This document shows, one piece after another, positions 34,188-43,522 of a stretch of 64,000 nucleotides of DNA (positions are counted from its first letter, which is position 1; every line of letters begins with the position of its first letter). The notes below the pieces were generated by a model. That model made no database searches. It was not told the origin of the DNA and was given only the letters and a program-made list of their open reading frames with translations. The stretch covers positions 992,001 to 1,056,000 of the forward strand of contig OZ220687.1 of assembly GCA_965116465.1 (NCBI GenBank), written 5' to 3'. The translations under genes and the position numbers were made by a program. This DNA is from VXNF01 sp965116465. GTDB lineage: Bacteria > Actinomycetota > Acidimicrobiia > Acidimicrobiales > CATQHL01.

Positions 34188-34856
34188 CTAGGCACCGGCA
34201 CCCGTCGAGGCGGTAAGCGAGACGATCCGGCCCTTCTCGATGACGCAGACCCGGTCGGCGGCGGAAATGGCTTCGTCGGACCGTTCATCGACAACGACGA
34301 TGCCGATCCCCTCCCCGGCCAACTCGCGCAACACCCGGTACAGCTCGGCCACGATGAGCGGGGCCAGACCCATGGAGGGCTCATCGATCAGGAGCATCTT
34401 GGGTGCGGAGATCAGTGCCCGGCCGATGGCGAGCATCTGCTGCTCGCCGCCGCTGAGGGATCCCGCCTCCTGGGTGCTGCGCTCCTGCAGGATCGGGAAC
34501 AGCGAGTAGATCCTCTCCAACTGCTGCTCGATGACCTCCGAAGGGGTCCGCGCCGCTCCGGAGAGAAGGTTCTCCCGCACGCTCAGGCTGGCGAAGATCC
34601 GTCGACCCTCGGGCGCCAGGGCCATGCCCCGCTCGACCCGCAGGTGAGGCGGCTCGTGGGTGACCCGAACGCCGTCGAAGACGACCCTTCCCGCAGTCGG
34701 GGTGACGACGCCGATGATGGACTTCAGCAGGGTCGACTTGCCCGCGCCGTTCGGACCCACGATCGCCAGCACCTCGCCCACGTCGACGGACAGGTCGATG
34801 GCGAACAGCACCGGCAGGCGCCCGTAACCCGCCCGCAGGCTCTCGATCTCAAGCAC
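34188..34856 (-). CDS. livF: Branched-chain amino-acid type ABC ATPase
   Basis: A 222-residue LivF-type ATPase: Walker A IVGPNGAGKSTLLKSI, RGMALAPEGRRIFASLSVRENL (a LivF hallmark), signature LSGGEQQMLAIGRAL, Walker B KMLLIDEPSMGLAP. One oddity is VVVDERSDEA, where the usual switch His (VEQN or H) is missing, as in many LivF proteins. GTG start, 12 bases after livG. Last gene of the liv operon. Confidence 0.9.
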   Translation of the reverse strand: MLEIESLRAGYGRLPVLFAIDLSVDVGEVLAIVGPNGAGKSTLLKSIIGVVTPTAGRVVFDGVRVTHEPPHLRVERGMALAPEGRRIFASLSVRENLLSGAARTPSEVIEQQLERIYSLFPILQERSTQEAGSLSGGEQQMLAIGRALISAPKMLLIDEPSMGLAPLIVAELYRVLRELAGEGIGIVVVDERSDEAISAADRVCVIEKGRIVSLTASTGAGA

Positions 34857-34868
34857 GCCGGCGACTCC

Positions 34869-35732
34869 CTACTGCTCGCCCAGGTAGTGCTCTTGCGCCG
34901 CCCTGGAGCTTCGCACCTCGTCGGGCGTGCCTTCAGCGATCACCTGGCCCTCGGCGAGGGCGTAGACGATCCCGCAGTGATCGAAGACGATCCGCACGAA
35001 GTGCTCGATGAGGCAGACGGCGAACCCGAGGTCGGACTGCAGGCGCGTCACCAGGCGGAGCAGATCGCTCGCCTCTTGCGAATCCATCCCTGCACTGGGT
35101 TCGTCCAGCAGGAGCAGCCGCGGCCGGCTCATGATGCTCCGGCCGATCTCGGCGCGCCGCTGCCCGCCGAAGGAGAGCACGCCGGCGCGGACGTCCAGAA
35201 CCTTCTCGAGATCGATCAACCGGGCGACGGCCCGGGTCAACTCGGCGGCCTGGCGCTGGTCGCGGCGCGGCTTGGGGAACTGGAACACCGACGGGAAGAC
35301 CCCACCGCCGATGCTCAGGAAGGCGCCGGTGATGAGGTTCTCAAAGACGGTGAGATTGGGGTCGATGTGGTTGGCCTGGAACGTCCGGCACATCCCCAGC
35401 CGTGCCCGATTCCACGGGTTCATGTCGGTGATGTCCTCACCGAACGCCCGCACACGCCCCGAGTCCGGGACGGTGAACCCGTTGATGACGTCGAAGAGGG
35501 TCGACTTGCCCGATCCGTTCGGACCGATCAGCCCGACGATGTGCCCCGCCGGGATCCGCAGCGACGCCCCCTGCAGAGCCCGGACGCCGCCGAAGGAGAC
35601 GTGGATGTCCTCGGCCTCCAGCACCATGCCCTCGGTGACCGGAGGGGGAAGCGCCGCCTCGACCACCTCGAGAGCGGCGAGTTGACCCTCTTCCCAGGTC
35701 TCCTGGCCGTTCTGGGCCGGGGCGGCGGTCAT
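34869..35732 (-). CDS. livG: Branched-chain amino-acid type ABC ATPase
   Basis: A 287-residue LivG-type ATPase: an N-terminal extension of about 38 residues, Walker A LIGPNGSGKSTLFDVI, NRARLGMCRTFQANHIDPNL, signature LSFGGQRRAEIGRSI, Walker B RLLLLDEPSAGMDSQE, and switch LIEHFVRI. The start overlaps the livM stop (ATGA). It pairs with LivF as the heterodimeric motor of the importer. Confidence 0.92.
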   Translation of the reverse strand: MTAAPAQNGQETWEEGQLAALEVVEAALPPPVTEGMVLEAEDIHVSFGGVRALQGASLRIPAGHIVGLIGPNGSGKSTLFDVINGFTVPDSGRVRAFGEDITDMNPWNRARLGMCRTFQANHIDPNLTVFENLITGAFLSIGGGVFPSVFQFPKPRRDQRQAAELTRAVARLIDLEKVLDVRAGVLSFGGQRRAEIGRSIMSRPRLLLLDEPSAGMDSQEASDLLRLVTRLQSDLGFAVCLIEHFVRIVFDHCGIVYALAEGQVIAEGTPDEVRSSRAAQEHYLGEQ

Positions 35733-36784
35733 GCCGGCCCCTCCCCGGTACCTGCGACTTCTTGCAACCGAGCCACGTCACGCTTCTGCTGGAGCATGTC
35801 GAGCAGCGTTCCCGCCATACCGCGCGGGCCGAGCAGGGTTCCCCCGATCAGGCCGGCGCCGCCCAGCAGGTACACCGACAGCCGGTGGCTCTGCAGCGCA
35901 GCGGGCAGGATCTGGAAGGCGACCGCCACGCTGGCCATGCCGACGATGGTCTGCGTGCCGGCCACGACCGGGATCGCCAGCAGGAACAGTGACTGGAACA
36001 GGATGTACTGGGTGAGCGCGGGAGGCGACTCGAGGAAGGGAGCCGTGAAGGCCCCGGCGATCCCGATGAGGGCCCCGCCGATGGCGAAGGCGATCACCCG
36101 GTAGCGCCACGGCGAGATCCCGACCGCGGCCGCTGCCTGCCTGTCGGTCCGTACGAGATGGATGGCGCGCCCGTGCCGGGAACGCCGGAGAGCATGCAGC
36201 AACAGTCCCGAGACGACCATCACGCCGAAGGCGAGGTAGAAGTACCGCGTGTCGCTGTTGAAGTGGAACCCGAACACCTTCGGGCGGGGGACGCGCACGT
36301 CCGCACCGGCCCCGCCGGTGACCCACGTGTAGGTGAACAGCGTGCGTTCCATGGTGACCTGCAGGCCCATGGTCAGCACCATGACGTAGATCCCCGAGAA
36401 CCGAGCCGTGGGAATCGCCACCAGCGCCGACAGGACGGTGGCACAGGCCACGCCGCCGATCATCGCCGGGATGAACGGCCACGGCGCCGAGCCGCCCAGA
36501 CCCTCCCGCAGCAGGTAACCCGTCATGTAGACCGAGGTTCCCAGGAGCGCCGCACCGGCCAGCGTCACCTGGCCCGCCCAGCCGACGATGACAGCGAGGC
36601 CCATGACGGTGATCGCCGTCAGGAAGCCGGCGGTGGCGAGGAAGACCCAGTACTCCCTGACGAAATGCGGGACGATCCCGATGGCGAGCGCCAGCACGAG
36701 CACGCCCATCAACTGGGGCGAGGGCTGGAACCCGGACAGCGAGCCCGGAAGCCGCAGCGATGTTCTGGCGGAATTCACCGACAC
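35729..36784 (-). CDS. livM: Branched-chain amino-acid type ABC permease
   Basis: A 351-residue LivM-type permease with about nine membrane segments, such as GFLTAITVMGLAVIVGWAGQ, VTLAGAALLGTSVYMTGYLL and ALVAIPTARFSGIYVMVLTM. The cytoplasmic EAA-like loop GRAIHLVRTDRQAAAAVGIS contacts the ATPase. The GTG at 36784, five bases beyond the livH stop and with GGAG upstream, is preferred; a TTG at 36802 would overlap livH by 14 bases. Confidence 0.88.
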   Translation of the reverse strand: MSVNSARTSLRLPGSLSGFQPSPQLMGVLVLALAIGIVPHFVREYWVFLATAGFLTAITVMGLAVIVGWAGQVTLAGAALLGTSVYMTGYLLREGLGGSAPWPFIPAMIGGVACATVLSALVAIPTARFSGIYVMVLTMGLQVTMERTLFTYTWVTGGAGADVRVPRPKVFGFHFNSDTRYFYLAFGVMVVSGLLLHALRRSRHGRAIHLVRTDRQAAAAVGISPWRYRVIAFAIGGALIGIAGAFTAPFLESPPALTQYILFQSLFLLAIPVVAGTQTIVGMASVAVAFQILPAALQSHRLSVYLLGGAGLIGGTLLGPRGMAGTLLDMLQQKRDVARLQEVAGTGEGPA

Positions 36785-36788
36785 GGAC

Positions 36789-37730
36789 TCACGTCTCCGC
36801 AAGCCGGAACTGGGAGCGCTTCCTCCGCACCACGATCATGACGCCCAGGAAGAGCACCGCCATGAGGATGACCTCGCGCCAGCCGGAACTGATCTTGCCG
36901 AAGGTGCCGCCGGCGGTGTGCGCCTTGACCTGGCCGAACAGCATCGCCCCGAGCAGGGCCAGAGGCAGGCTCTTGAAGCCGCCCAGGACCGCGCCCGCCA
37001 GCGACCTGATCAGCACGAACAGGATGACGCTCGCCCCGAGCCTGGTCATGGGCGTCAGCAGCACTCCGCCGAGGCCGGCCAGGGCCCCCGTCAGGCACCA
37101 CACGCCCATCGAGACCTTCCGGACGGGTACGCCGACGATCTCGGCCGCTTCCACGTCGTCGGAAATGGCGCGCATGTGCAGCCCGGCCTTGGTTCTCGTC
37201 ACGACGAAATGCAGCACGATCACCAGGAAGACGAGTATCGCGATCGTGGCGATCTGATGATGCGAGACGTTCGCCTCCCAGATGGTCACACGACCCCGCC
37301 CGAACGGGCTGGGCACGATCTCGAAGGCGCCGGGCCAGATCTCCTGGGTGATGCCGGTGAAGATCAGCATCCCGCCCAGGGCGAACGTGGTCACGGTGAC
37401 CCGCGGCCATTTCGCCATGCGTCCCGTCGCCACCCAGGCGAACAGGGCGGCCAGCCCGACACCCAGCAGGACGGCGAGGATGACCGCAGGGGCCTTGGGC
37501 CATTCCTTGGTGGCGTAGGCCAGGTTGGTGCCGTGGCCCGAGGTACGTGCCGGGTCGGCGGTCAGGTACCAGTAGAGGAACGCCGAGCAGAGCGCGATGC
37601 CCCCGTGCACGAATGCCACCATCCGGCTCATCCGGAAGGAGAGCACGAGACTGACGGCCAGAATGCCGTAGAGCGCACCCAGGGCGACACCGGTGACGAG
37701 TGCTGCCTTGACTATGAACGGCTCAAACAA
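36789..37730 (-). CDS. livH: Branched-chain amino-acid type ABC permease
   Basis: A 313-residue LivH-type permease of about eight membrane segments: ALVTGVALGALYGILAVSLV, MSRMVAFVHGGIALCSAFLY, TTFALGGMLIFTGITQEIWP, and the EAA-like loop LHMRAISDDVEAAEIVGVPV. The start codon appears to be TTG at 37730; no ATG or GTG lies near the family N-terminus. It begins 123 bases after livK, behind a strong hairpin. Confidence 0.88.
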   Translation of the reverse strand: MFEPFIVKAALVTGVALGALYGILAVSLVLSFRMSRMVAFVHGGIALCSAFLYWYLTADPARTSGHGTNLAYATKEWPKAPAVILAVLLGVGLAALFAWVATGRMAKWPRVTVTTFALGGMLIFTGITQEIWPGAFEIVPSPFGRGRVTIWEANVSHHQIATIAILVFLVIVLHFVVTRTKAGLHMRAISDDVEAAEIVGVPVRKVSMGVWCLTGALAGLGGVLLTPMTRLGASVILFVLIRSLAGAVLGGFKSLPLALLGAMLFGQVKAHTAGGTFGKISSGWREVILMAVLFLGVMIVVRRKRSQFRLAET

Positions 37731-37763
37731 CGAGGACCCCTAACCGTCCGTCCAGTGAGCGCT

Positions 37764-37803
37764 CGGGGCATCTTGCCGGGCCGCCGCCCGGCAAGATGCC
37801 CCG
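37764..37803 (-). terminator. 17-bp intercistronic hairpin between livK and livH
   Basis: Two perfectly complementary 17-base arms (37764-37780 and 37787-37803) enclose a six-base CCGCCG loop. No U-tract follows on either strand. Between a binding-protein gene and its permease gene, such structures usually lower read-through and protect the upstream mRNA, so the binding protein is made in excess. Confidence 0.75.
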
Positions 37804-37853
37804 AATCTGTCCGTCGCCTCTCGGGCTACCCGTAAGCCGAAAGACAGCCGCAC

Positions 37854-39299
37854 TCAGTCAAAGGTGTCGCAGATTTCGTACTGCTCCGGGGCCGGGATCC
37901 ACACCGCGAAGTCAGTCGAAGCCGCGGCCTGGTTGTACTTGAACTGGTACTCACAGCGCAGCGTGTCGTGCGCCGCCGTCTCGGCGATGTTGTTCTCACG
38001 CTCATAGGAGGCGTCGCCCCAGGTGAAGGTGATGCCCATGCCCGGACCGGCGTCCCACGGTTGCGCCTCCCAAGCCTCCATCATGTTCTCCCGGGTGATG
38101 TCCGGGCCGACCTGCTTGGCGGTCTCGATGAAGATGCGAGCGCCCGCGTAGCCGGACTGGGTGATGTGGTGGATCTTGAGGAGGGTCTCCGGGTTGTACT
38201 TCTCGAGCGCCGCGAGGTACTCGGTGTTGTCGTTCCAGACCTTGAACGTGGTGATCGTCCACATGCCCTTCAACGGCCAGTCGCCCACGAACTCGCCCAG
38301 GGCCTCCGCCGCGAAGTGGTTGCCGCTGACGCCCAGAGGCGGCCAGTAGCCCTGCTGCTCGGCGGCGATCATCCAACCCGCCATGGGGGCGGCCCAGGCG
38401 AAGTGGATGACGTGGTCCGGGTTCGCAGCCTGCATCTCGATGACGGCGGGCGTGTGGTCGGGCGTCTCGATCTCGATCGGCTGCTCCAGCACGACCTCGA
38501 TGCCTGCGGGATCGTAGATGTCGTGCATGGCGTCGGCGGCGAGGCGGTCCTCGGGAATGTTGAGGTAGATGATCGCGACCGTCTCCGGGTCAAGGATGTC
38601 CCGCACCCAGATCGAGTTGGCGTGCGCCTCGTGGATGGTCGCCATGTGCGTCGGGAACATCCACGGGTCGCGCCACTCGCTGGTGAAGAAGCCCCAGGAG
38701 CCGAACCACGGGACCTGGTCACGGGCCAGGTCCTGGTGCAACTCGCCGGTGCCCCAGGTGATGCTGGTGATGAAGCCGAAGACCTGGTCCTCGTCCACCA
38801 GCTTCCTGAAGCAGGCGCGGGCACGGGCCACGTCGCCGGCGGCGTCGCAGTTCGTGACGCTGATCTTGCGACCGTGCACGCCGCCCTCGTCGTTGACCGC
38901 ATCGAACATGGCGACGGCCGAGGCCACGACCGGGATCGTCACGATCTCGGGAAGCGGCAGACCGTCGTCGCTGATCGCCCCGAGCTTGATCTCCGTGTCG
39001 CTCACGCCGGGCGCCGAAGTGCCGGACGGCGCTGCGGCCGGCTCCTCGTCATCGGCCGCGGGTGGCGGCGGCGGTGGCTCGGGCGCGGGCTCGGGTGCCG
39101 CTGCCGGAGGCTCCGGAGCGGGTTCCGGTGCCGCCGGAGGCTCCGGTGCGGGTTCCGGTGCCGGAGCCGGGGCCGCGGGCTCGGGTGCAGGTGGCGGGGC
39201 GGTCGTCCCCCCACCGTCGTCATCGCCGCCGCAGGCCGCTGCGATCACGATGACCGCGGCCGTGACGGCGAGAATTCGAAGTACCAACTTGCGCGTCAT
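37854..39299 (-). CDS. livK: ABC importer substrate-binding lipoprotein (LivK-like)
   Basis: A 481-residue lipoprotein with lipobox IAAAC (Cys23). Residues 30-95 are an unusually long Pro/Ala/Glu linker with repeats of PEPAPEPPAA. The rest is a type I binding fold of the Peripla_BP_6 class: IKLGAISDDGLPLP, AVNDEGGVHGRKISVTNCDA, GFITSITWGTGELHQDL, VAIIYLNIPEDRLAADAMHD. The ligand need not be branched-chain amino acids; this family also binds amides, urea and aromatic acids. First gene of the liv operon, read leftward. Confidence 0.88.
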   Translation of the reverse strand: MTRKLVLRILAVTAAVIVIAAACGGDDDGGGTTAPPPAPEPAAPAPAPEPAPEPPAAPEPAPEPPAAAPEPAPEPPPPPPAADDEEPAAAPSGTSAPGVSDTEIKLGAISDDGLPLPEIVTIPVVASAVAMFDAVNDEGGVHGRKISVTNCDAAGDVARARACFRKLVDEDQVFGFITSITWGTGELHQDLARDQVPWFGSWGFFTSEWRDPWMFPTHMATIHEAHANSIWVRDILDPETVAIIYLNIPEDRLAADAMHDIYDPAGIEVVLEQPIEIETPDHTPAVIEMQAANPDHVIHFAWAAPMAGWMIAAEQQGYWPPLGVSGNHFAAEALGEFVGDWPLKGMWTITTFKVWNDNTEYLAALEKYNPETLLKIHHITQSGYAGARIFIETAKQVGPDITRENMMEAWEAQPWDAGPGMGITFTWGDASYERENNIAETAAHDTLRCEYQFKYNQAAASTDFAVWIPAPEQYEICDTFD

Positions 39300-39469
39300 G
39301 AAGCATCCTCCCCCGAGCTTTGTCAGCTGGTTGGCTGTCCTTGTTCGGCCATGACCTCACGCGAGCGCGGGACCACACCCACGCGACACAGTATTTGGCG
39401 GCCTGTCTACGCCGTCCTAGCCGAACCCGACAACGCAACGATGTTCGTTTGTCGCCAAAGGACAAGTCT

Positions 39470-39868
39470 CTAGGCGCGGACCCAACCGGTCAGTGCGATG
39501 ACCTGGGCAGCGAAGCTGCTGAACGCCTCGCCGCTCGCCGCCGGACGAAGACCGAACAGCACGCGCTCGTAAGCCCCCTCGATCTTGAGGCGCCCCTGCA
39601 TGTAGGCCACGGCCGGATCGAGTTCCCCGCTCAGGATCCGGCGGGCGTCCGCCTCGTTGGTCGACACGGTGCAGTCGGGATCGGCGGGGCGCCCGGAAAT
39701 CAGTTCGGCCAGCCGCCCGTCGCTCAGCACGAGTCCGAACCGGCAGGTGCCGTCGGGGCCGCCGGAGACCTCCATCCGGATGGTCGCGCTGCAGCCGCGT
39801 ACCTCAGGAAGCACGTCCGCCGCGGCCAGCACCGCCCGCAACCAGCCGTCGCTGCCGAAGATCTCCAT
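39470..39868 (-). CDS. SCP2 sterol-carrier-like protein
   Basis: A 132-residue protein with an SCP2-like fold: GTCRFGLVLSDGRLAELISG, ADPDCTVSTNEADARRILSG, ELDPAVAYMQGRLKIEGAYERVL. Such domains bind lipids or acyl chains in a hydrophobic cavity. The ATG at 39868 (MEIFGSDGW) is chosen; the open frame upstream overlaps mca and is spurious. It follows mca by 13 bases. Confidence 0.8.
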   Translation of the reverse strand: MEIFGSDGWLRAVLAAADVLPEVRGCSATIRMEVSGGPDGTCRFGLVLSDGRLAELISGRPADPDCTVSTNEADARRILSGELDPAVAYMQGRLKIEGAYERVLFGLRPAASGEAFSSFAAQVIALTGWVRA

Positions 39869-39881
39869 GCCCCGGCGCCCC

Positions 39882-40820
39882 TCAGCCGGCCGTGGCGGGC
39901 GGGCCCCGCAGCCCGGCGAACAGGTCGTCCTCGGGCAACTCGGTCGGCACATCGGAGGAAGCCAGGATGTAGTCCTCCCACGGGTAGGCCTCGGCGGCGA
40001 CCTCCCGGGGCAGTCCGAACCAGAACGGCGATTCGGGATCCACCTGGGTGGCGTGGGCGAGCAGGGCGTCGCAGCGCCGGTCGTACCACTTCGCCACCTC
40101 GATCCGGGTGGTGATGCGATGGTCCTGCCATTCACGCTCGAACCACCACTGCTCGTAGGGCGACTGCAGGCCCGACTCGCCGAACGCCTCGTGAATGGCC
40201 AGCATGCGGGCCTTCGACCAGAGCGAGTAGTAGAGCTTGGGCGGCCGCCACGACGGTCCCGCCGCGGGGAACACCCTCGGGTCGCCGGCGGCCTCATAGG
40301 CGGCCAGACCCACGTCGTGCACCCGCAGGTGGTCGGGATGGCGGTAACCCAGCTGGTCGTCGGGATAGATCACCAGCACGTGTGGGCGCTCGGCGCGCAG
40401 GATCCGGACGAGGAGCTCGGTCGCCTCGGCGAGCGGGGCGCCACCGAACGATTCCGGCGGGAGTTCGGTCGGCTCGGGCGGCCCGCCGGTGGCGTCGGGA
40501 GCCTCGGGGTATCCCGAGTCCCGGTAGCCCAGCCACACCACCTCGTGGTAGCCGATGATCGCCGCGGCCCGGTGGAGTTCGTCGCGCCGCACCTCGGCCA
40601 GACGTTCCCTCACCCCGGGCCCGTCGGCCGCAGGGTTCAGAATGTCGCCCTCCTCGCCGCCGGTGCAGCACACCAGCACCGCGCGCACGCCTTCATCGAC
40701 ATAGCGGGCCACCGTGGCCGCCCCCTTGGACGACTCGTCGTCGGGGTGCGCGTGCACGGTGAGCAGACGCAGCGGGGCGTCGGCGCCCAGCGGCGCGCCC
40801 ACCTTCGCCGGATCCGTCAC
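39882..40820 (-). CDS. mca: Mycothiol S-conjugate amidase
   Basis: A 312-residue PIG-L/LmbE family zinc amidase that cleaves mycothiol conjugates into a mercapturic acid and GlcN-Ins, the actinobacterial detoxification step. The zinc motif is TVHAHPDDESSKGAATVARY, with VCCTGGEEGDILNPA, VVWLGYRDSGYP and RHPDHLRVHDVGL. Length and the C-terminal RITTRIEVAKWYDRRCDALLAH match Mca rather than the shorter MshB deacetylase. The GTG at 40820 is chosen as it lies 19 bases after the upstream stop. Its presence supports a mycothiol-making actinobacterium. Confidence 0.92.
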   Translation of the reverse strand: MTDPAKVGAPLGADAPLRLLTVHAHPDDESSKGAATVARYVDEGVRAVLVCCTGGEEGDILNPAADGPGVRERLAEVRRDELHRAAAIIGYHEVVWLGYRDSGYPEAPDATGGPPEPTELPPESFGGAPLAEATELLVRILRAERPHVLVIYPDDQLGYRHPDHLRVHDVGLAAYEAAGDPRVFPAAGPSWRPPKLYYSLWSKARMLAIHEAFGESGLQSPYEQWWFEREWQDHRITTRIEVAKWYDRRCDALLAHATQVDPESPFWFGLPREVAAEAYPWEDYILASSDVPTELPEDDLFAGLRGPPATAG

Positions 40821-40839
40821 GGTCCGCTCGCCCGGAGGC

Positions 40840-42084
40840 TCAGGCCAGGACCCCGAGCAGCCCCGCCCGGGGAAGCAACCGGTCCGTGCCGGCCTCGTCG
40901 TCTCGCTCGAGTTCCCATCCCAACAATGCGGCGAACGCCTCACACCCCTCGTCGGGCCCCGAGGCGATGACCTCGTCGCCGGCCTGCAGCACCGTGCGGC
41001 CGCGCGGCCGGTAGACGTACCGCCGACCCCGCACCAGCGTCAGCACGGTGAAGCCGGGCTCGATGTTCAGACCCAGCTCCGCCAGGGAGCGCCCGTCGAC
41101 GGGGGAACCCTCGGCCACCGGGTAGTTGACCACGACCTCATCGGAGTCGCCGAGGGCGATCTCCAGGATGGGGTGCACGTCCTCGCCCTTCTCGACGAGC
41201 CACACCATCTGGTTGGCCTGATCGCCGAGATCCTCCGCGGCGTTCGAGATGTGCAGCAGCCCCCGCAGCGGGCCGGGATCGGTGGTGTCGGCGGCGGCGC
41301 GCAGCACCCACAGCTCCAGCCGGTCGTTCATGTCGTCGAGGCGCCCCTCGAGATGCCGCACCTGCGCGGCGAGTCCGGGGTCGCCGAGCACCAGCGTGGA
41401 GTACGCCAGATCCACGGCCACCTCCGAGAGGTTCTTCATCTCCACGAGGACGTCCATGGCCCGGTCCAGATCGGTGATCCAGGGATCCTCCGGTGGCGCC
41501 GGGGGAACCCAGGCCTCGTCACCGGCGAGTTCCCGCAGGCGGCCGATGCCGTCCGGCGAGCCGCGCATGAACAGCGCGTCGCCGGGCAGCAGCATGGTGT
41601 CACCGTCCACATCGGTGATCCACTCCCGGCCCCGGCGGATGGCCATGATGCGCATGCCCGTGGCAACGGGCAACTCGAGAGCGGCGACGGGGCAGTGCGC
41701 CGCGTCGGAACCGTCCCGGACCTGGACCCGGTGCGAGACCTCCTCGGCCGCCGACAGCGCCACCACGAGCTCGGCGGGGATCCCCAGGCGGTGCGAGACC
41801 ACCCGGGCGATGTCGACCGCGTCGTTGGCGATCCGCTCGATGGCACTGACGACCTGCAGCACCGACGACATGCCTTCGGCATCCCGCGGGCGGCGCGCCG
41901 CCTTGACGCACACGGCACGCATGTCGTGGACCAGATCGCTCATCCGCTCCTCGAGGTCGCGCACCTCGGTGGCCAACTCCGGGTCGCCGAAGTAGACCGA
42001 GGCGTACGCCAGGTCGACCATCAACTCGCTGAGGTCCTTGGCCTCGGCGAGCATGGAGCGCAGATTCCGGGGGCGATCGTCCAT
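40840..42084 (-). CDS. PhoU/TrkA-C double-module protein (ion transport regulator)
   Basis: A 414-residue protein built as PhoU-like helices (1-115), TrkA-C (120-195: GSDAAHCPVAALELPVATGM, ITDVDGDTMLLPGDALFMRG), PhoU-like helices again (225-315: MDVLVEMKNLSEVAVDLAYS), then a second TrkA-C (320-390: IALGDSDEVVVNYPVAEGSP, GRTVLQAGDEVIASGPDEGC). TrkA-C domains bind nucleotide-type ligands and gate cation transporters. The frame is open 1.8 kb upstream, but homology begins at the ATG at 42084. It lies 77 bases downstream of an MgtE-type gene and probably regulates it. Confidence 0.85.
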   Translation of the reverse strand: MDDRPRNLRSMLAEAKDLSELMVDLAYASVYFGDPELATEVRDLEERMSDLVHDMRAVCVKAARRPRDAEGMSSVLQVVSAIERIANDAVDIARVVSHRLGIPAELVVALSAAEEVSHRVQVRDGSDAAHCPVAALELPVATGMRIMAIRRGREWITDVDGDTMLLPGDALFMRGSPDGIGRLRELAGDEAWVPPAPPEDPWITDLDRAMDVLVEMKNLSEVAVDLAYSTLVLGDPGLAAQVRHLEGRLDDMNDRLELWVLRAAADTTDPGPLRGLLHISNAAEDLGDQANQMVWLVEKGEDVHPILEIALGDSDEVVVNYPVAEGSPVDGRSLAELGLNIEPGFTVLTLVRGRRYVYRPRGRTVLQAGDEVIASGPDEGCEAFAALLGWELERDDEAGTDRLLPRAGLLGVLA

Positions 42085-42161
42085 CGGTGTCGCCACGAGA
42101 CTATCGCGACGCCGGCGGGACGCCCTCATCGGCAACGCGGAGAATCTCCGGGCGGCGGCCA

Positions 42162-43421
42162 TCACAGGATCCCCAGCACTGCCAGCGCCGCCACGAGGGT
42201 GAGCGCTCCGACGAGATCCATCGCCGAACTCACCAGAGGAATGCCGTAGGTGTCCGGATCCAGTCCCACGCGCTCGGCGAGGATCGTGCCGTAATAGGCC
42301 ACGAACGACGCCACCGCCACCGCCACGATGCCACCCAGCAGTGCCGCACCGATCATGCTGCCGGCGTCGGGACCCGCCAGATCGGCGATCCGGGCAGCTC
42401 CGTACGCCAGCGCCGCGGTGCCCGCCAGCACGGGCAGACCCATCAGGAAGGTGTTGCGCACCTCGCGGCGCGCATCGCGACCGGGCAGCGCCGCCGGTTC
42501 GATGAGACCGAGGTGAAGCTTCGAAGCGAGACGGCTCGAGAGAATGCCACCGAGGGCACCCCCCACCGCCAGATAGCCCGGCAGCAGGACCAGCAGGCTC
42601 GGCAGCCGACCCAGGAACGCCTCCTGCTGCTCGATGATCACGCCCGCCACAAGGTCGAACAGGAGGGCGACCACCAGGACACCGAAGGACTCCCGCAGGA
42701 TGGCCCGCAGCGACGGTCGTCCCAGGCGCCAGGCGCCGGCAGCGGTCACTGCGGCCGCCGCACCGCAGACGATCGCCACGGCTCCGGTCACCGAGGCGGA
42801 CTCGGCGAGCGGGACCACGAGCAGCAGTACCGGCAGGGTGATGACGTCGGCTGCGGCCGTCACGAGGGGGGCGGTCACGTTGTCGGGATCCCAGCCGAAG
42901 CGCGCCGACCCCGCAGCCATGCCCAGCGCCACGACCACCACGAACAGCGACGAGATCACACCGCCCAGAACGCTGATGACCACGAAGGCCGACAGGCTCA
43001 TGGACTCGGCGATATTGAAGAGTTCCGCCGTCGCCTTCGCCAGCATCGCCAGGACCGCCGAGGTCACGATGCTCAGCGCCAGGCCGGCAAGGATGTTCTC
43101 GCCGACGACCGTGGCGGGGCGCAGGCTGAGGCGGAACGTGCCCGCGTGGATCGCCGTGCCCAGGCGGGATCCCAGCGCCCCGAAGATCTTGCCCTGCAGG
43201 GCGATGGCGGCCGGCACCATCAGGAGTAGCCCGCCCAGCTTCTCGAGGCGGTCGGCGCTGGCCCCGAGCAGGATCCCCACCACCACGCTGACCACCGCCA
43301 GCAGTCCCAGCGCCACCAGGCTCTGGGCGCCGGTCCAGTGCCTCGCCTCGGGCGCGCCGCGGCCCGGCTCTGGTGTGCGCCGCAGACCAAGGCTCCGCAG
43401 CAGCGGGAAGGTTCGGGCCAT
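42162..43421 (-). CDS. MgtE/SLC41-type divalent cation transporter
   Basis: A 419-residue membrane protein made of two MgtE transmembrane modules. Each has the family pattern of a long first helix (GGLLLMVPAAIALQGKIFGA, LPSLLVLLPGYLAVGGALGG) and SRLGTAIHAG or SRLASKLHLG. The helices include acidic pore residues such as WDPDNVTAPL and DPDTYGIPLVSSAMD. There is no N-terminal MgtE/CBS regulatory domain, so regulation may fall to the PhoU/TrkA-C partner. Likely Mg2+ or another divalent cation. Confidence 0.85.
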   Translation of the reverse strand: MARTFPLLRSLGLRRTPEPGRGAPEARHWTGAQSLVALGLLAVVSVVVGILLGASADRLEKLGGLLLMVPAAIALQGKIFGALGSRLGTAIHAGTFRLSLRPATVVGENILAGLALSIVTSAVLAMLAKATAELFNIAESMSLSAFVVISVLGGVISSLFVVVVALGMAAGSARFGWDPDNVTAPLVTAAADVITLPVLLLVVPLAESASVTGAVAIVCGAAAAVTAAGAWRLGRPSLRAILRESFGVLVVALLFDLVAGVIIEQQEAFLGRLPSLLVLLPGYLAVGGALGGILSSRLASKLHLGLIEPAALPGRDARREVRNTFLMGLPVLAGTAALAYGAARIADLAGPDAGSMIGAALLGGIVAVAVASFVAYYGTILAERVGLDPDTYGIPLVSSAMDLVGALTLVAALAVLGIL

Positions 43422-43522
43422 GCCACGCTCCCCGGGGCCGAGTAGTGACCAAGTCTCCCCCAGCGTGCAGTGAGCCGACGGCATTTGCGACCGGAATCCT
43501 CCCACCCGGGAGGTGCGCTTCG

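Noticed and set aside
37764..37803. Ordinary Rho-independent terminator ending the livK transcript
   Set aside because: No U-tract on either strand and livHMGF follow without another clear promoter, so partial termination or mRNA protection fits better.
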